Assembly (NCBI GenBank): GCA_029168955.1
Contig: JAPDOI010000038.1
Coordinates: 461,001-525,000, forward strand
Direction: 5' to 3'
DNA from: Aplectana chamaeleonis
Taxonomy: Eukaryota; Nematoda; Chromadorea; Rhabditida; Cosmocercidae
DNA length: 64,000 nucleotides
Made by a program: the position numbers and the translations under genes
The notes under the pieces: generated by a model
What the model saw: only the letters and a program-made list of their open reading frames with translations
The model's database searches: none
Told to the model about the DNA's origin: nothing
Shown here: positions 30,300-42,860 of the stretch, one piece after another
Numbering within the stretch: position 1 is the stretch's first letter
How the letters are laid out: each line of letters begins with the position of its first letter

Positions 30300-31060
30300 T
30301 ATTCAAAAGAGATGCTCCTTCCGGTACTCCTCACAGGAAATCAACCCAAACGATCAACTGGGGTTCGCGATAACATCTAATCCACCAACGAGGCCCGCTT
30401 GGTATGGCTTGGCCAGTTGCTTGATTTGTGCAAGAATGCTCGTTCTGCTGCTCAACTCACACGCTCCTACGAGGACCTGAGCAAGCAGTTTCCCATGATT
30501 CGTGTTTAGATTGAGCAGATCCCAATGCCCCGCCCCGTCATGGCTTTGCCAAGTTGTGAGCCTCATGCGATAATATATCTCACTCAGAAGGTTGAATCAA
30601 ATCAATAGTGATTCCTTAAGTCAAAGTAACCTGCGAAAAACATGAGTACGAGCGTTAGCTGGCCGATTTTACCGCGATGCGTGCGGTTGACTTTGCTTTG
30701 ATTTGCTGACTGGTTTTGTTTGTGAAAAAGGACGCGTCTACTCTCTAATGTAACTTTATAAACTTTTACCGCAAATGTCCAAAAATTATGCTCCAAATGT
30801 TTTGAACGATGCAAAAACGCGTCGGCTAACTTTCGGGGCTTAGCGTCTCCCTCAGACCTATAAGGAAATAGCCTCTCCCAGATCTAAAAAGAAACAATCT
30901 CAACATTGCGATGTTCCCTTCGGCTGGCTTGCTTGGCTGTTGGTAAATAATCAGCTTATGTTTGACCTTATCCACACTGGTACAGATTATATTCGTTGGT
31001 GGTCAGAATATAAGCTTGACCAGTAGTTTCTCACAACCTCATTTACTTCTATAGCCACAA
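30300..31060 (-). other. Block conserved with 48.7-52.1 kb, function unknown
   Basis: Minus frames of 70 aa (30354-30566 and 30602-30814) read THRGKIGQLTLVLMFFAGYF and GLDVIANPS, and the + strand at 51649-52094 reads almost the same. The block is absent from gene 1. Conservation is explained by the recent inverted duplication, so coding is not established. Copy 3 lacks the two TIR elements found in the unit 2 version. Confidence 0.45.
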
Positions 31061-31067
31061 TCTTGTT

Positions 31068-32052
31068 TATATGTTTATATGGCACGGCAGAACAGTTTCC
31101 TGCGGATGTGATCCTAACACCATCAGGACGCTCCCTTGTCGACCTGGAATACGCCGACGACATTGTGTTATTCGCTGAAATCAACGCAAAACTGCAAAGG
31201 ATTGTGAACCTCGTTTCGAAGTGTGCCGCAGCCTATGGACTTCGTCTTCGTCCCGACAAATGCAAGCAGATGTGGGTCTCTCAGAGGCCTTCTACGGGAG
31301 TTTGTGTGGACGGACAACGTATCGAACTGGTGGATGATTTCTGCTATTTGGGCTGTTTGCTGAATAACGATGGTAGTTATGCAGCGGATATTCGACAACG
31401 ATGTGCGAAAGCTACGTCTGCATTCAATTCTCTAACCAAGTGTTTGTGGTCTACCCCCATCGCGAAGGAAGTCAAACTGCGCGTCTACCTATCCGCTATT
31501 CGCCCTATCATGATGTACGATCGGAGACGTGGGCAGCACCGAAGACGCAGATGGAAAGGTTGGATTGCACGGAGAGGAAGCTTTTTAGGCGTTTGCTTGG
31601 ATATTTCTGGCCGCGTGTATGCCATAACGAAGATCTTTACAAGAAAATCGACGCAGTACATCAACGCTTGACACGAGGGATTTACCAGCATCTCCCAGCG
31701 CCATCTCAAGCAGCAATGGGAAGCCGACTTCCACTGCTCCGGCATATACTAAGAAAAATGCCGAATCTTCTCGTACAACACGCTTTAGAATGCTCCCAAA
31801 TCCTGTCTGGAAACGGCCACCTGGGCGTAGGCGAAAGTTCTGATTGGATGTGGTTAAAGAGGATTTGAAGTCACTCGGTATCGAAAGGCAGTTCAGGCGC
31901 GACGTTTCGTTTCGCAGGACATGGAATAGTTAGAGCTGGAAGGAATGTGTTCAAATTCTGGCTAAAGACCGTGAAAAAATGGGCACGGCTGACTACTAGG
32001 ACGGCACACCTCGAAAGCCAACCGATTAAGTCATGTAAGTCATGGCACGGCC
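31068..32052 (+). mobile_element. RTE-like LINE, 5'-truncated (copy 3)
   Basis: Encodes the end of a reverse transcriptase: SLVDLEYADDIVLFAEINAK (motif C), then LRPDKCKQMWVS, DDFCYLGCLLNNDGSYAADI, and in another frame TQMERLDCTERKLFRRLLGY. Frameshift near 31510. It ends ...CCGATTAAGTCATGTAAGTCA. The order and the APE-type relative at 43.9-47.1 kb place it among RTE-like LINEs. It lies antisense in intron 2 of protease copy 3. Confidence 0.8.
31093..31510 (+). pseudogene. RTE-like reverse transcriptase fragment
   Basis: Frame from QFPADVILTPSGRSLVDLEY through YADD and the thumb region to YLSAIRPIMMYD, after which the reading frame shifts by an indel (expected continuation GSETWA is in another frame, about 31520). 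Catalytic Asp pair of motif C present, earlier motifs missing by 5' truncation. Confidence 0.75.
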
Positions 32053-32319
32053 AAGCAATGCTGTCCGCTGTCGACTGTGGCTTCCACGTTTGCGGACGTC
32101 TTGTTGAACACCCATTATCGCTGAGGGTTTTTATACCATCTAATCAATGCCTCGACATAGCCGGCTACAGATCTCAGTAGCCGCAAAAATTGCGAACTAC
32201 ACTGGCCTTAACATAAAGTCGACGACAGCTTCTGGAGTGCAGCAGGACATTTTAAGAACCAGTCTCTTGCACATCAAATTTCTATAGTTCCTCGTTTAAC
32301 CCTAACCTTGGTGTTCGGG

Positions 32320-32342
32320 ACGTGCACGTGCACGTGCACTCT
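32320..32342. repeat. Short GTGCAC/ACGTGC tract
   Basis: GGGACGTGCACGTGCACGTGCACT; self-complementary. The related site at 43240-43315 lacks the run. Confidence 0.5.
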
Positions 32343-33584
32343 GCAATAGAGCCTTTCGATTGGTGTGGTCACTGCAGTTGAATGCATGTTCAACTCGGCG
32401 ATTTTCTGAGTAGCAGCCACACTAGACCTCTTCACCGCAATGTTCCAGCCTTCGTAGACGGAGGCTAGCAATGCTTGATTGCGCACTTCCCTATTGGTGA
32501 GCCGAACACTTTTTCATACAAAGAAGTTCACTTGCTGCAACTAAGAATATTGATTGAACCCTCTATGGTAGTAAATTCTTTGAAACAAACGTCTTACCTT
32601 CAGTGATTTGCAACAAAACCATCCAAGGTGGTTCGCCTTGTGCTGTCAACGTTCCTCCCATTGATCTTTTAGAGCGTGGTGCATCAGTCGGTGCTTCGGT
32701 TGAGCCTAAGTTACTAGAGAACCATTTTATTGTTTCTTCTACTGAATCGAAGTTCTCATCAGACAAGGAATGTTGAAAAAATCATTAGTCAGAAGAACCT
32801 AGGCAAATCTGCAAGCTTCTTAGTAGGAAAACCTGTTCGAGAGTTCGGCACTTGAGTGAGCGCGAACCTAATAAGATTTTCTTAGATTCACGAAACAGTT
32901 GTACTCACTCAGAAAGCGTCTACCACATTCCTGCTTTATCGCTCTATTCTCGGCATCTGTCACTTTACGAGCGTGAACAAAGCATGCTAACCCGACCAAC
33001 AACAAGATGTGCATCTGTAATTGGATTAGACGTATCATTCTCACAAGTTAACAACATTGTTTTCACGACCACGATAAAAATCTTAGTCAACTCTGCTTAC
33101 TTGGGAGTTGATGCCTTCATGAAGTACTTGGTGCTTACGTACACATGAGCATCGAGACTAATTGTTTCCCAGTAAAATTCACTGTATGGGTGGAATTGCT
33201 GCCAGAGTACGTGAGAATGGTGTGAAGATGCCGTAACATGGTATAAATGCGACGCGAATCGATGTGAGCTTACAGCGAAATTGGGATTGAATTTTGGTGA
33301 TCCTACACCGGTCAAGGCGCCTAGCTGGATGGAGCGGCTATTGCTAACCGCGAGGTGGTCAGCCTCGCTAAGGGAACAAGTTCCCCCCCCACACCCCTTT
33401 TCCACACGGTAGGAAGCCTTTTTTATTAGCTCTGGAAGTTGATCGCAATAACAAGCACTCAACTTCAACTTTGCTTGTAGCGGATCCAGCACGGTTTTTC
33501 TCAAATTTTTCATCACATGCACTTCTTGGTCGAGATCGATCTTGAAAGGTCACTTATGGTTTCCGTTTTCGATTTAGTCTGACG

Positions 33585-33668
33585 CATGGACCAGGCGGCT
33601 AGCCGTGCGGGGTTGGCGGCCTCTTCGGAGAATGGGGTTTCGATTCGCGCGGGGTGATCTACCGTCGC
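33585..33668 (+). ncRNA. tRNA-like (tRNA-derived SINE) sequence
   Basis: GGCGGCTAGCCGTGCGGGG looks like an A box and GGTTTCGATTC like a B box about 40 bases on. GC-rich compared with its surroundings and I did not find it in the matching stretch of unit 2. A complete cloverleaf is not evident. Confidence 0.3.
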
Positions 33669-36600
33669 AGCCCCGTCCATTTATAAGACTAAAACGATTG
33701 CGCAAACTCTACACTCGCGGCAAATTCACCTTTTGCGCTGTGTGATATCGACCGGCTTCACTAATTCACCTTTTCGCAAATGATTCTTGATGTTAGCGCT
33801 AAAGATGTATTTGCTGCATGAAGATGGTAGTGCGCGTAGCAGGCCGCTTCTACTGAACTTTCGTTTCTCGAAGTGGTAGAAAAGAGCATTGAAGTGGTCT
33901 TACGCTGATAGCTGCGTAGAGAGACTGGAATGCACACCAAAGACATCGCTGGGTTTTGCTGCTGATTCGCACGGAGAAAATGCGCAGAATTGCAATTTCA
34001 GAAGGTGTCGCGCTTCCTCAATGAAAAGAGTTCCGGCGAATAACGCGCGGTATCTGTTGTCTGCTTCCCTCATGAACAAGAATTTCGCAGAGGGACATTT
34101 TTACCTAAACATTCTCTTGAATAGGACACTTTGCCCCCCCCCCCCTCACACATAAGACCCGAGCCATGCAGGGTAAACACTCACACGGATTTCGAGGAAA
34201 ATTGATGATAAAGTGCACATGTTACAAATCTGTATTTATAATCAAATCCGCACCACTGATATGGTCTGTTTTCTTTAAGTTCTCATCGTTTTGAGAACGG
34301 TTTCCAGAAGATTTTTGTTTCACCTTTTCTGAGCTAGCTGATAACTTGGAAAACTTCAGAGCAAGAATCGGTGGATTTCTGATCACTCGCTACCAATCAC
34401 TATATATTTCATCTGTCAGGTCTTTTCTGCTCGGCAACCTTCTTATCTGAGAGCTCAAGGGAACGACCTTTTATACTGGGCCAACCGACGGGGAATGGTG
34501 AAAACCCATTTTCCGTGTTTGTAATTAGCTCCTTTTTCTTTTGATATGGGAGGAGTTGACCGGCATGGACGTGATCATGTGGTTTATCGCATTGGTTTCC
34601 ACTTGGGTGCAGTCTTAACGATGATTTTCGTTTGCAAGTTTCCCACTCTAAACAAAAGCATTAGCTACCAGTGTTACTGAAACCACGAAGGAAGTACGAC
34701 TCTGTCTCGTTATTGGCATGCGGTTGGAAATCCTCATCCCTCCTGCTCTGGTCAAAGAGTGTACCAAAGTGGCAATGAAACTCTTTGAAGTGAAATAATT
34801 TTCTGGCCTGAACAAGTTGTACAGTAGCATGAGAGAGCTCTAGGCGGTAGCGATCCGTATATGATGAGGTGAATTAAAGGTCAAAGCAAGCATCGAACAA
34901 AAGGGTATTTATCGAAGAAAGAAGTGGATCATCTGAGTACAGAGAGTTCTGAGCGACAGGTACACAAAGAGTTCCGTCGTTCCAACAAAGAGTTCCACTT
35001 AGAGTACGGCGGCGCAGTGAGAGTACAACATTCCAGGTGTTGTGGTGCATTTTTTTCAATTCTTCGTCACTTCAGTTCTACTCGGAGACCGAGTAATCGA
35101 TTAAGCGCCTGATAAAATCGTCAAATTGAGCACTGACTTCGGCGCCCCTTATAATATCCTGCCTCGTCGACTTGAGTCCTTTGCGGACCCAATGAATGTA
35201 CTATGATATGAAGATTCCAGAGATGTTCCGGAATTTTCTCAAGCTTGTCCAGCCTGTAGTTTTCGACAGGCTTCCACATAGAGAACCATGCTTCTAGAGA
35301 AGTTGTTTCTGCAGGACTGAGTTTAAGATGAGAGGGGAGCTCAGTCGGTGGACTAGCAAGCAGAAAGTGTTTCCTTTCGCGCAGTGTCTTCGGAACCGCG
35401 AGAAGGGGGAAGTGTAAGATATGGAAAGGAATTCAATCAAGGAGGAAATGTGGGTCTTCAGCATAATTTTGCTGAGTTGAGCGACCAGCCACGAAAGGAC
35501 GATCGTTGGTGAAATTTAGCTGCCGGACGCGTTTATATACGAGTCTGACAAGGGAACCACAATAAGTCATAGTGACCATTCCAAATGAAATGTACTTCTC
35601 TAGAACCATTTTCGGACGAAAAGTCCTGATTTTGCTTAAAACATGTATGTAGGGGTAATCTGGGATGCTGAACACGAATCTGGGGTTCGCTTGCCCAAAT
35701 TTTAAGGTTTACTGTAGGTTACGGTAGGGAGCATGACATTTAGGAGACAAAACCTACGTAAATATTTCGATAATGGACAAATGGACATCAAATTCGTAAT
35801 CAGCACCCCAAATAACCCCCCAGAGCAAATTTTTAGTCAAATCTGGAATATTTTTCTAAAACGCTTCGAGAGCCCTCTGATTGGTGTAAATAAACGCCCA
35901 ACCGAAAATCCGTACAAGTCCAAAACGCTGTTAGTCTGCGCAAAGTTTGGAAAATGTTCCTTCAAACTAACTTTGCTTAGTGGGGCAGTTTTGAACGCCG
36001 AACACGAGTATGAGGTCAGTTTCCGGACGTAAAATAATGTCTTTTTTGGAGGGTACAAAAGTACGAAAATCGGAGAAAATGCCTATAACTTTTTCTCAGA
36101 GTGGGTCTAGGCAGCTGCGGATAAGTATATTCGACTTCGTCCGGAAAATGGTTCCAGAAAAGTACATTTCATTTGAATGGTCACTATGACTAATTGTGGT
36201 TCCCTTGTGAGATGAAAATGTCACTCAATCAAAGAGAAAGCATTTGTGCAGGCCGTCATGGGAAGGAAGATCCGGAGTCGTTCTTAGTCAACATGTATGA
36301 AAAGAAGCACACGATTGCGACGTTTAGTTTCAGATAATGTAATAATATTATATTATGCCTGACATTTTAGTAGTACTGCTGCAGAGGTGCTTTGTTTGAA
36401 AACGAAATAAATTTCAATTTTTACAATCAGGCTTAATCTTCCTAAAAACTAAAACGGGTTAATTATAAATATAAGTATTAATATATCTGTGTTGTGCAGC
36501 CCAAATAGTCCTGCGTATTCGTGAACAAAAAGAAGCCCGAGCAACTGAAATGACTTGAAAGTTGAGCAAAAAAGTACTTTGTTTGGGGACCGATACCCTT

Positions 36601-36676
36601 TGTATGCGCAAAGTTAATCCTCACTGAGTGGTAGGGAAAGTTCATCCAGCGTTTGATTTTCGTGTCCGTTGTCATC

Positions 36677-37483
36677 GCAGAGCTATCCTATAACACTATT
36701 GATTTTGCCTTGTCATCCTAAGCATTCGATGAAACTCTGCTGTGTGTTAAAAAGCCTCATGAGTGGGCAGAGAAGACTGCCCTACTTACATAGCTGCAGC
36801 TCTCGTTTCCGCGATCAAACGAAGCAAACGCATTTCAAGCAAAACAAACACCTGTAGAATGCGGAAGAAACCCTAGCACCAACCCGGTGAGGAATATGCC
36901 TAACAATGTCTTTCAGAAAGCGACACTGGGCCGGAGTACTAACGCTATTGTGACGACGTACTACCCCTCGACTGTCTGAGAGACCGAGACGTTTGCAGTG
37001 CACATACACGAAGTGATCTCGCTATTGGTCTCGATCTCGCTAAACCTACTATCGCTATAATTTTGTAGCGAGAATTCACGGGTTTGCTTACCTACAGCCA
37101 TTGCTGAGCATGAATCTTAACCCGGCTACGCTGAACGCAGAGATGCAGTTCGCGCAGGGTTGACCCAGTCATCATTTAGGGGTTAGTCGACACTCAGTGG
37201 TTGGTCTAAGGAGAGCGACCCCTTGTCGCTCTCTGGAAGATATTGTTGGAGGTATTCCTCACTGGGTTGGTGCTCGCGTTTGTTCCGCATTGTACAGGTG
37301 TTTGTTTTGCTTGAGGTGCGTTGGCTTCATTTGAAGGCTGAACCGAGAGCTGCTGCTGTGTACATAAGTAGGACAGTTTTCTCTGCCCACACAGGAGGTT
37401 TTTTCAACACACAGCAGAAGTCCATCGGATGCCTAGATCATGAGGATGACAAGGCAAAATCAATGGTGTTATAGGATAGCTCT
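36677..37483. repeat. Complete fold-back element at the inversion centre
   Basis: Left end CAGAGCTATCCTATAACACT, right end GGTGTTATAGGATAGCTCTGCA. Arms of about 230 bases also pair at TGCCTTGTCATCCT with AGGATGACAAGGCA and at AAACAAACACCTGTA with TACAGGTGTTTGTT. The middle holds CCCGGCTACGCTGAACG as at 888. It sits exactly between the two inverted protease arms. Confidence 0.8.
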
Positions 37484-37499
37484 GCAATGACAACGAACA

Positions 37500-40130
37500 C
37501 GGCCATTGTTCAGTACCCTATGCAGAACAAAATCACGATGAGGAATGTAGATTTAGTTCGTCAAGAAAAACGGGCTGAATATTTCCAACTGAAGCCTGAT
37601 TTCCTGAGTGTTCCATGACAACAGTTTCAGCCTCATCTCAATCAAAGTTATGCCGAACATGCCTCAGATGTAGACTAAGGTAACCAACCGTAATTTTCCG
37701 CAAGGAACAGCCAGTCGTCTCAACTGTGTTTATCGTCCCTATAGTTTCCCAAAGTTTAAACTGAAAAACATCTGCGGCCTGAGGAGTTCTATAGGGTGGA
37801 GTTCATTTAGTTTACTGAAAGTTTGTAGGTCGAACGAAATTTCAGCGGTTGGGTCCCATGTGGCATCCGAATTTATGATTAAAGTTTCTGTGGATACCAT
37901 TCTACACAGATGTGCAGTTTGAGTCACTTACCCCAGAACGAATCTCGTCAACATTTGCTGGATTGCAATACTTCGGGGCTATTTGAATTCCACAGAGCAC
38001 GAGAGTCACACGCCTGCTTCGCGTTTGAGTATGACGGGCTTGAAGCCAAGTCCCCGCGTCACATTCGCAGAGTTTCTTGGTGGCGACTCCCGTACCGACT
38101 TTCTCATCATGTTCCTTATCATTCGATAAACGGCACAGTCAAAGCCAACTTTGATCCGCTCCGGTATGGCGTCAGAGCAAGGGTTTTCACAGTCTTCGCG
38201 GACGCGTCACACACGTCATATGCTCAGAGAGGGTTCATGCATGGAACGCACGCCAGCGCGTCGTGCGCGTATTAGACTCGCCCTTGGAAGTATGAATATT
38301 CCCGTATCACAGACCGCGTTGAGTCGGGGAATCGTGCACCATCCCGCTGTCCGATCCAAAAAAAATTCTTCTCGCAGAAGGACCATCAGGAGTTTACATA
38401 GATTTTGATAATTATCCATCCAGGGAGTGACTCTTAGTGGCCTAACAGATCTAGCCTTGGTATGCCAAGTGTTATATGTACGTACTAGTTGATACTCTTT
38501 ATATACCTGTTGAGCAGGTGACTGAGACGGATTTGTTCGGAGATCTCACTTCTCGTGATGGGCACAGTGGATGCCCCAAGAGCGACCGAATGGGAGCCTC
38601 GGCTATACTAGAACGAACCCAGTGCTCAAGGTTATTTTTCGGCCCTTGTTTGCTGCTGTCAGTGAGGTCAGAAAAAGCAAAAGGGCTGACTTAGTTCTGG
38701 ACGCTGGTTTGTGTGAGTAGTAGATTATGTTGACCGATCTCAACTGCTCTACTGGTGTGAAAAATCTCTCCCAAGGTGAGACTCCAGAGCTGAAGGTAAA
38801 TGAACGAGCGATTCCGCGCAGAAGCAGCACAACAGAAAATAAGCGCAGTGCCATGACGACTGTTCTGAATCTTCACGTGGTTTTGTCATGGTTTTCTTTG
38901 AGTTTTCTAGTTTTTTCGAGGAATCTCAAATCGGATTTCTTAAAACGGCAGTGTGCTGAGTATGGTTTCCTGTTGTTTTCTAGCTAGGGCTTGATCCATG
39001 TCTTATGCGATGTTCTGCGATATTCTTTTTCTTTCCTGCCGTATGTGTTAGAAAGATCATAGATAACCTGCGCTCAAAACCTCCAAGGTGTCTTCGGAAA
39101 TTCAGAAAAAAAGGTTTTCATAGCCCCATATTGAGAAAAAGGGTACATGAGAGACAATTTCTAGGTTGTTCAGCAAATACATCATGGTCGTTTCTCAAAA
39201 CTGTCTTCTGGGAATATATTAGGAGCCTGTTTTTTGCATTTGTTGATCGTTGAGAAGTTTCGCCTCTTCCGTTCTTAAGCCTTGCATGGGAAGAAGGATT
39301 CCGTGATTGAACTCGTTTCCGAAAGGCGACCATGATCTCTCCATAGAATTCCCGTCTGGAGGTATCTGGAGCTCTTTATACGAAACTCCAGTTGGTGTAT
39401 CGATTTCCAATAGACTATGTTACAATTGTATAAGTGCTGCAAATTATTCAGTGCCTTAGGTTTGGGCAAAACTTGGAGCGTTACCTGAATTGGAAAACAC
39501 GAATTGGGCTACCTTTTTTTCAATTTTTAAATAACTAAGGTGGGTTACCTCAGCTCAACGGCGTTTTGCCTACCATAGCCTTCAGCTAAACTAGAAAGAT
39601 TGACAAATAAACCACAGATTCGGGTTCAGCATCCCAAACCACCCCGTTAACAGGTTTGTGTCAATTCTGGAAGTGTTTAGAAAAACCCCAACCCCAATCC
39701 CCCGTTATACCTCTACCCCCTTTTTCTGTTCGCTAGGCTATGAAAAGATTTTTTCGTGATCCCCTTAGGAACTTAGGGTCTTTTGAGCACGAGTTATTTG
39801 TGTTCTGTCGCACATCTACAAATACCAAAACACGACATTGTGAAACTTTGCGGTAAGGCAAAATCATTTCACACTCGGAGTCTTGTAGGTTGCAGAACAC
39901 TGGATAAACTTTCCCTACCACTCAATGAGAATTCACTATGCGCACAAAAAGGGTACCGTCCCCCCACAAAGTTCAAAGTCACTTTCTCCAAATTTAGGAC
40001 CCGAACTTTCTCCAGATGGTGGTGAATCCCTTCTGACACCTTATCGACAGGAAAGGTAACCCCAATATTCAGTCCAAGCAAGCAATACCCACTACTGGAC
40101 TTTCAAGTCATTGCAGCCGCTTGGGATTCT
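37500..40130. other. Unit 2 5' flank, no gene recognised
   Basis: Colinear with 1.3-6.8 kb of unit 1 in patches. The 121-aa + frame at 37910-38275 and the overlapping 85-aa frame lie in a CG-richer patch with no motif recognised. 39600-39720 holds a dispersed repeat (GATTCGGGTTCAGCATCCC) shared with 35.65 and 58.8 kb. Confidence 0.4.
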
Positions 40131-40435
40131 TCTTGTTCATGGATACGGACCCAGAAGGGCTATTTGGGCTGCCTAATGAATAACCCATTTTAGTCTTGTG
40201 GAATATTACGCTTCATTTCAAAAATTGAATTTTAATACGTTTTCAAACAAAACACTTCTGTAGCAGAACTACTAAAATGCCAAGCACAGTATATTATTTC
40301 AACATTAGTTGAAACTATAATAAATGTCGCAATCGTGTGCTTCTTCTCATACATGTTGACTGAAAACGACTCCGAATCTTCCATTCTATGACGGCCTGCA
40401 CAAATACATTCTCTTTGATAGAGTGGCATCTTCAT

Positions 40436-40456
40436 CTCAGACTCCTATATAAACGC
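40436..40456 (+). promoter_or_regulatory. TATA-like site, unit 2 counterpart
   Basis: CTCCTATATAAACGCTTCC about 2.1 kb before copy 2 exon 1, embedded in a block conserved with 7.0-7.3 kb and, inverted, 35.4-35.6 kb. Confidence 0.35.
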
Positions 40457-41059
40457 TTCCGGCCACTGGAATTTCACCAACGATCGCCCTTTTGTGGGTA
40501 GTCGCTCAACTCAGCAAACTTTTGCTGAAGATCACATTTCCTCCTTCATTGCATTCCTTTCCTTCTCATAATTTTTACCTTTTTTGCCGTTCCGAAGACA
40601 CTTCTCGGAAGGGAAACACTTTCTGCCTTCTCGTCCACCGATTGAGCTCCCCCTCTTGTCTTCAATTCAGTTTAGAAGAAACAACTTTTGCGTAAGCATC
40701 ATACTCTATGTGGAAACCTGTCGGCTCGTCTGTAGAAATTTACAAGCTGAACCGCAAAAGAGAAAAGCTCGATAAAAATTTCGGAACATCTCTGTAACTC
40801 TCATATCATAGTATTTTCTTCGGGACCGCAAAGGACTCAAGTCGACGAAGCAGGAGAATATAAGGGGCGTCGAAGTCAGTGCCCAATTTTAAGATCACGA
40901 GCCTAATCGATTGCTCGGTCTCCGAGTAGAACTGAAGTGACAGAGAATTTGAAAACACCACAATCACCTGGATAGTCGTAACCTCGCTGCGCCTCAGTGC
41001 TCTGAGTGGCACTCTTTGTTGGAACGACGGAACCTTTTGTAAACTTGTGTCTCTCGAAA

Positions 41060-41315
41060 TTCTTCTTCTTCTTCTTCTTCTTCTTCTTCTTCTTCTTCTT
41101 CTTCTTCTTCTTCTTCTTCTTCTTCTTCTTCTTCTTCTTCTTCTTCTTCTTCTTCTTCTTCTTCTTCTTCTTCTTCTTCTTCTTCTTCTTCTTCTTCTTC
41201 TTCTTCTTCTTCTTCTTCTTCTTCTTCTTCTTCTTCTTCTTCTTCTTCTTCTTCTCCTTCTCGGAGAACGCGAATTATTCTTCTTCTTCTTCTTCTTCTT
41301 CTTCTTCTTCTTCTT
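41060..41315. repeat. (TTC)n microsatellite, about 65 plus 13 units
   Basis: Pure TTC repeat 41060-41254, then CTCCTTCTCGGAGAACGCGAATTA, then a second run 41275-41315. On the minus strand it is (GAA)n. I did not see it at the equivalent position in unit 1 or copy 3, so it expanded after duplication. Long frames of F, L, E or R in this stretch are artefacts. Confidence 0.95.
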
Positions 41316-42533
41316 GAAACCATCCGCTTTGAATAAATTCATTTCGATGAGCATTGATGAAAACAGACCATATCGGTGGTGCTGATTCGATTATAAACAC
41401 AGATTTGTGACATATCCACTTTATCATCAATTTGCTTCTAAATCCGTGTGAGACTTCTTGACCTGTAAGGCTTGGGTCCAATGTGTGAGGGGGGGGGGAG
41501 GGGTAGTGTCCTATCCAAGAGAATGTTTAGGGCAAAATGTCGTTCTTTGAAAACCTTGTTTACGAGGGTGCAGACAACAGTCATATAGGAATCTATATAC
41601 CATAGCAACTGATAATACTTCCAGACAACTCATCACTTCTTCGGACTATTTCGATAGGGAAAACACAAAACCTTCTTAATTAGCAATTCTGTGCACTTTC
41701 TCTGTGCAAATCGGCAGCAGTACCCAACGATGTATCTTCTATGCATTCTTATACCCATGAAACCTGTTTCTCCGCGCAACAATCAACATGAGTCTACTCC
41801 AACGCTCTCTTCTTCCAATTCGAGAATTGAAAGTTCAGTAGGAGCGGCCTGGTACGCGCACTACCATCTTCATGCAGCAAATACATCCTTAGCGCCAACA
41901 TCAAGGATCGTTTGCGCAAAGGTGAATTTGTGGAAACCGGTGGATATCACACAGCGCGAAACGTGAATTTGCCGCTAGTGGAAAGGACTTTCCCATATCG
42001 ATCTTGGCCGAGAAGTGCATGTGATGAACAATTCAAGGAGAACCCGCGCTGGATCCGCTACAGGCAAAACTGAAGTTGACTGTTTATTATTGCGATCAAC
42101 TTCCAGAGCTAACAAAAAGCCTTCCCACTGTGTGGAAGGGGGCGGAGAATTTGTTCCCCCGGCGAGGCTGAACACCTCGCGATGGGCATTAACTGCTCCA
42201 TCCAGCTAGGACCCTTGGCCGGTTAAGGGTCACCAAAATTCTGCTGCAAATCAATACCATTTTCACTGTAAGCTCACACCATTTGGCGTCACACCTACAC
42301 CATGTTCGCGGCATCTTCACACCAATCTCACTTACTCTGGCAGCGATTTCACCCATACAATGAATTCCACTGGAAAACAAATAGTCTTGATGCTGAAAAG
42401 TACGTAAGCATCAAGTACTTCTGCCGAGGTATCAACTCCCGAAAAGGCAGAGTTGACGAAAATTTTCATCGCGGTCGTGACAACCATGTTGACCGGTTCA
42501 TTTGTGAAAATAATACGTCTAATCCATTTGCAG

Positions 42534-42639
42534 ATCCACATCTTGATGTTGTTCGGGTTAGCTTGCTTTGTTCACGCTCGTAAAGTGACAGCCGTCGAGA
42601 AGAAAGCGATAAAGCAGGAATGTGGTAGACGCTTTCTGA
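42534..42639 (+). pseudogene. Copy 2 exon 1 (ATG lost to ATC)
   Basis: TTTGCAG is followed by ATCCACATC where the other copies have ATGCTCATC or ATGCACATC. The next in-frame ATG is 42546. The remainder reads MLFGLACFVHARKV and KQECGRRFL. Donor A|GTGAGT is intact. Confidence 0.75.
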
Positions 42640-42860
42640 GTGAGTACAAGTGTTATGTGTAACTAAGGAAACCAAATTAAGTTCGCGCTCACTCAAATGC
42701 CGAACTCTCAAACACGTAGCTTTGACCCTATCTGCGGGCTACTAGGAAGCTTCCAGGTTTGGCAAGGTTTTTCTGACTAAATATCCTTCCCAAAATTCCT
42801 GATCATTTAGGATTTTCGAATCAGTAGAAGACACAACAAAATGGTCCTCTAGTAATTTAG

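Larger units (their letters stand above)
29664..33014 (-). pseudogene. Serine protease copy 3, inverted, truncated
   Basis: Minus-strand exons: 33014-32909 (signal peptide MHILLLVGLACFVHA), 32705-32598 (APRSKRSMGGTLTAQGEPPW then MVLLQITE), 30139-29997 (ITCTGALMSQRHVLTARHC), 29775-29664 (FDQDIALFAS then stop). Lesions: exon 3 has seven A where copy 2 has six, giving 143 nt and a frameshift at its end, and exon 4 carries TAA at 29732-29730. Intron homology continues to about 28293 and stops at a (TAAA)n tract just where the Asp exon should start, and no Asp or Ser exon was found on this strand further down. An RTE-like LINE sits antisense in intron 2. Very likely a dead copy created by an inverted duplication shared with copy 2. 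Confidence 0.8.
28293..36600 (-). repeat. Inverted duplication arm (copy 3)
   Basis: Reverse complement of about 40.1-56 kb. Matches include the TATA region (35539-35532 with 40446-40453), the poly-G/(C)n stretch (34135 with 41490), protease exons 1-4 with their introns, the LINE in intron 2 and a block at 30300-30820 matching 51690-52140. The two arms face away from a 36.6-40.1 kb centre containing a fold-back element. Closer in detail to unit 2 than to unit 1, since LINE insertion and extra codons are shared. Confidence 0.75.

Noticed and set aside
40806..41385. Very long frames of repeated Arg, Glu, Phe or Leu
   Set aside because: All are translations of the (TTC)n/(GAA)n tract in different frames.
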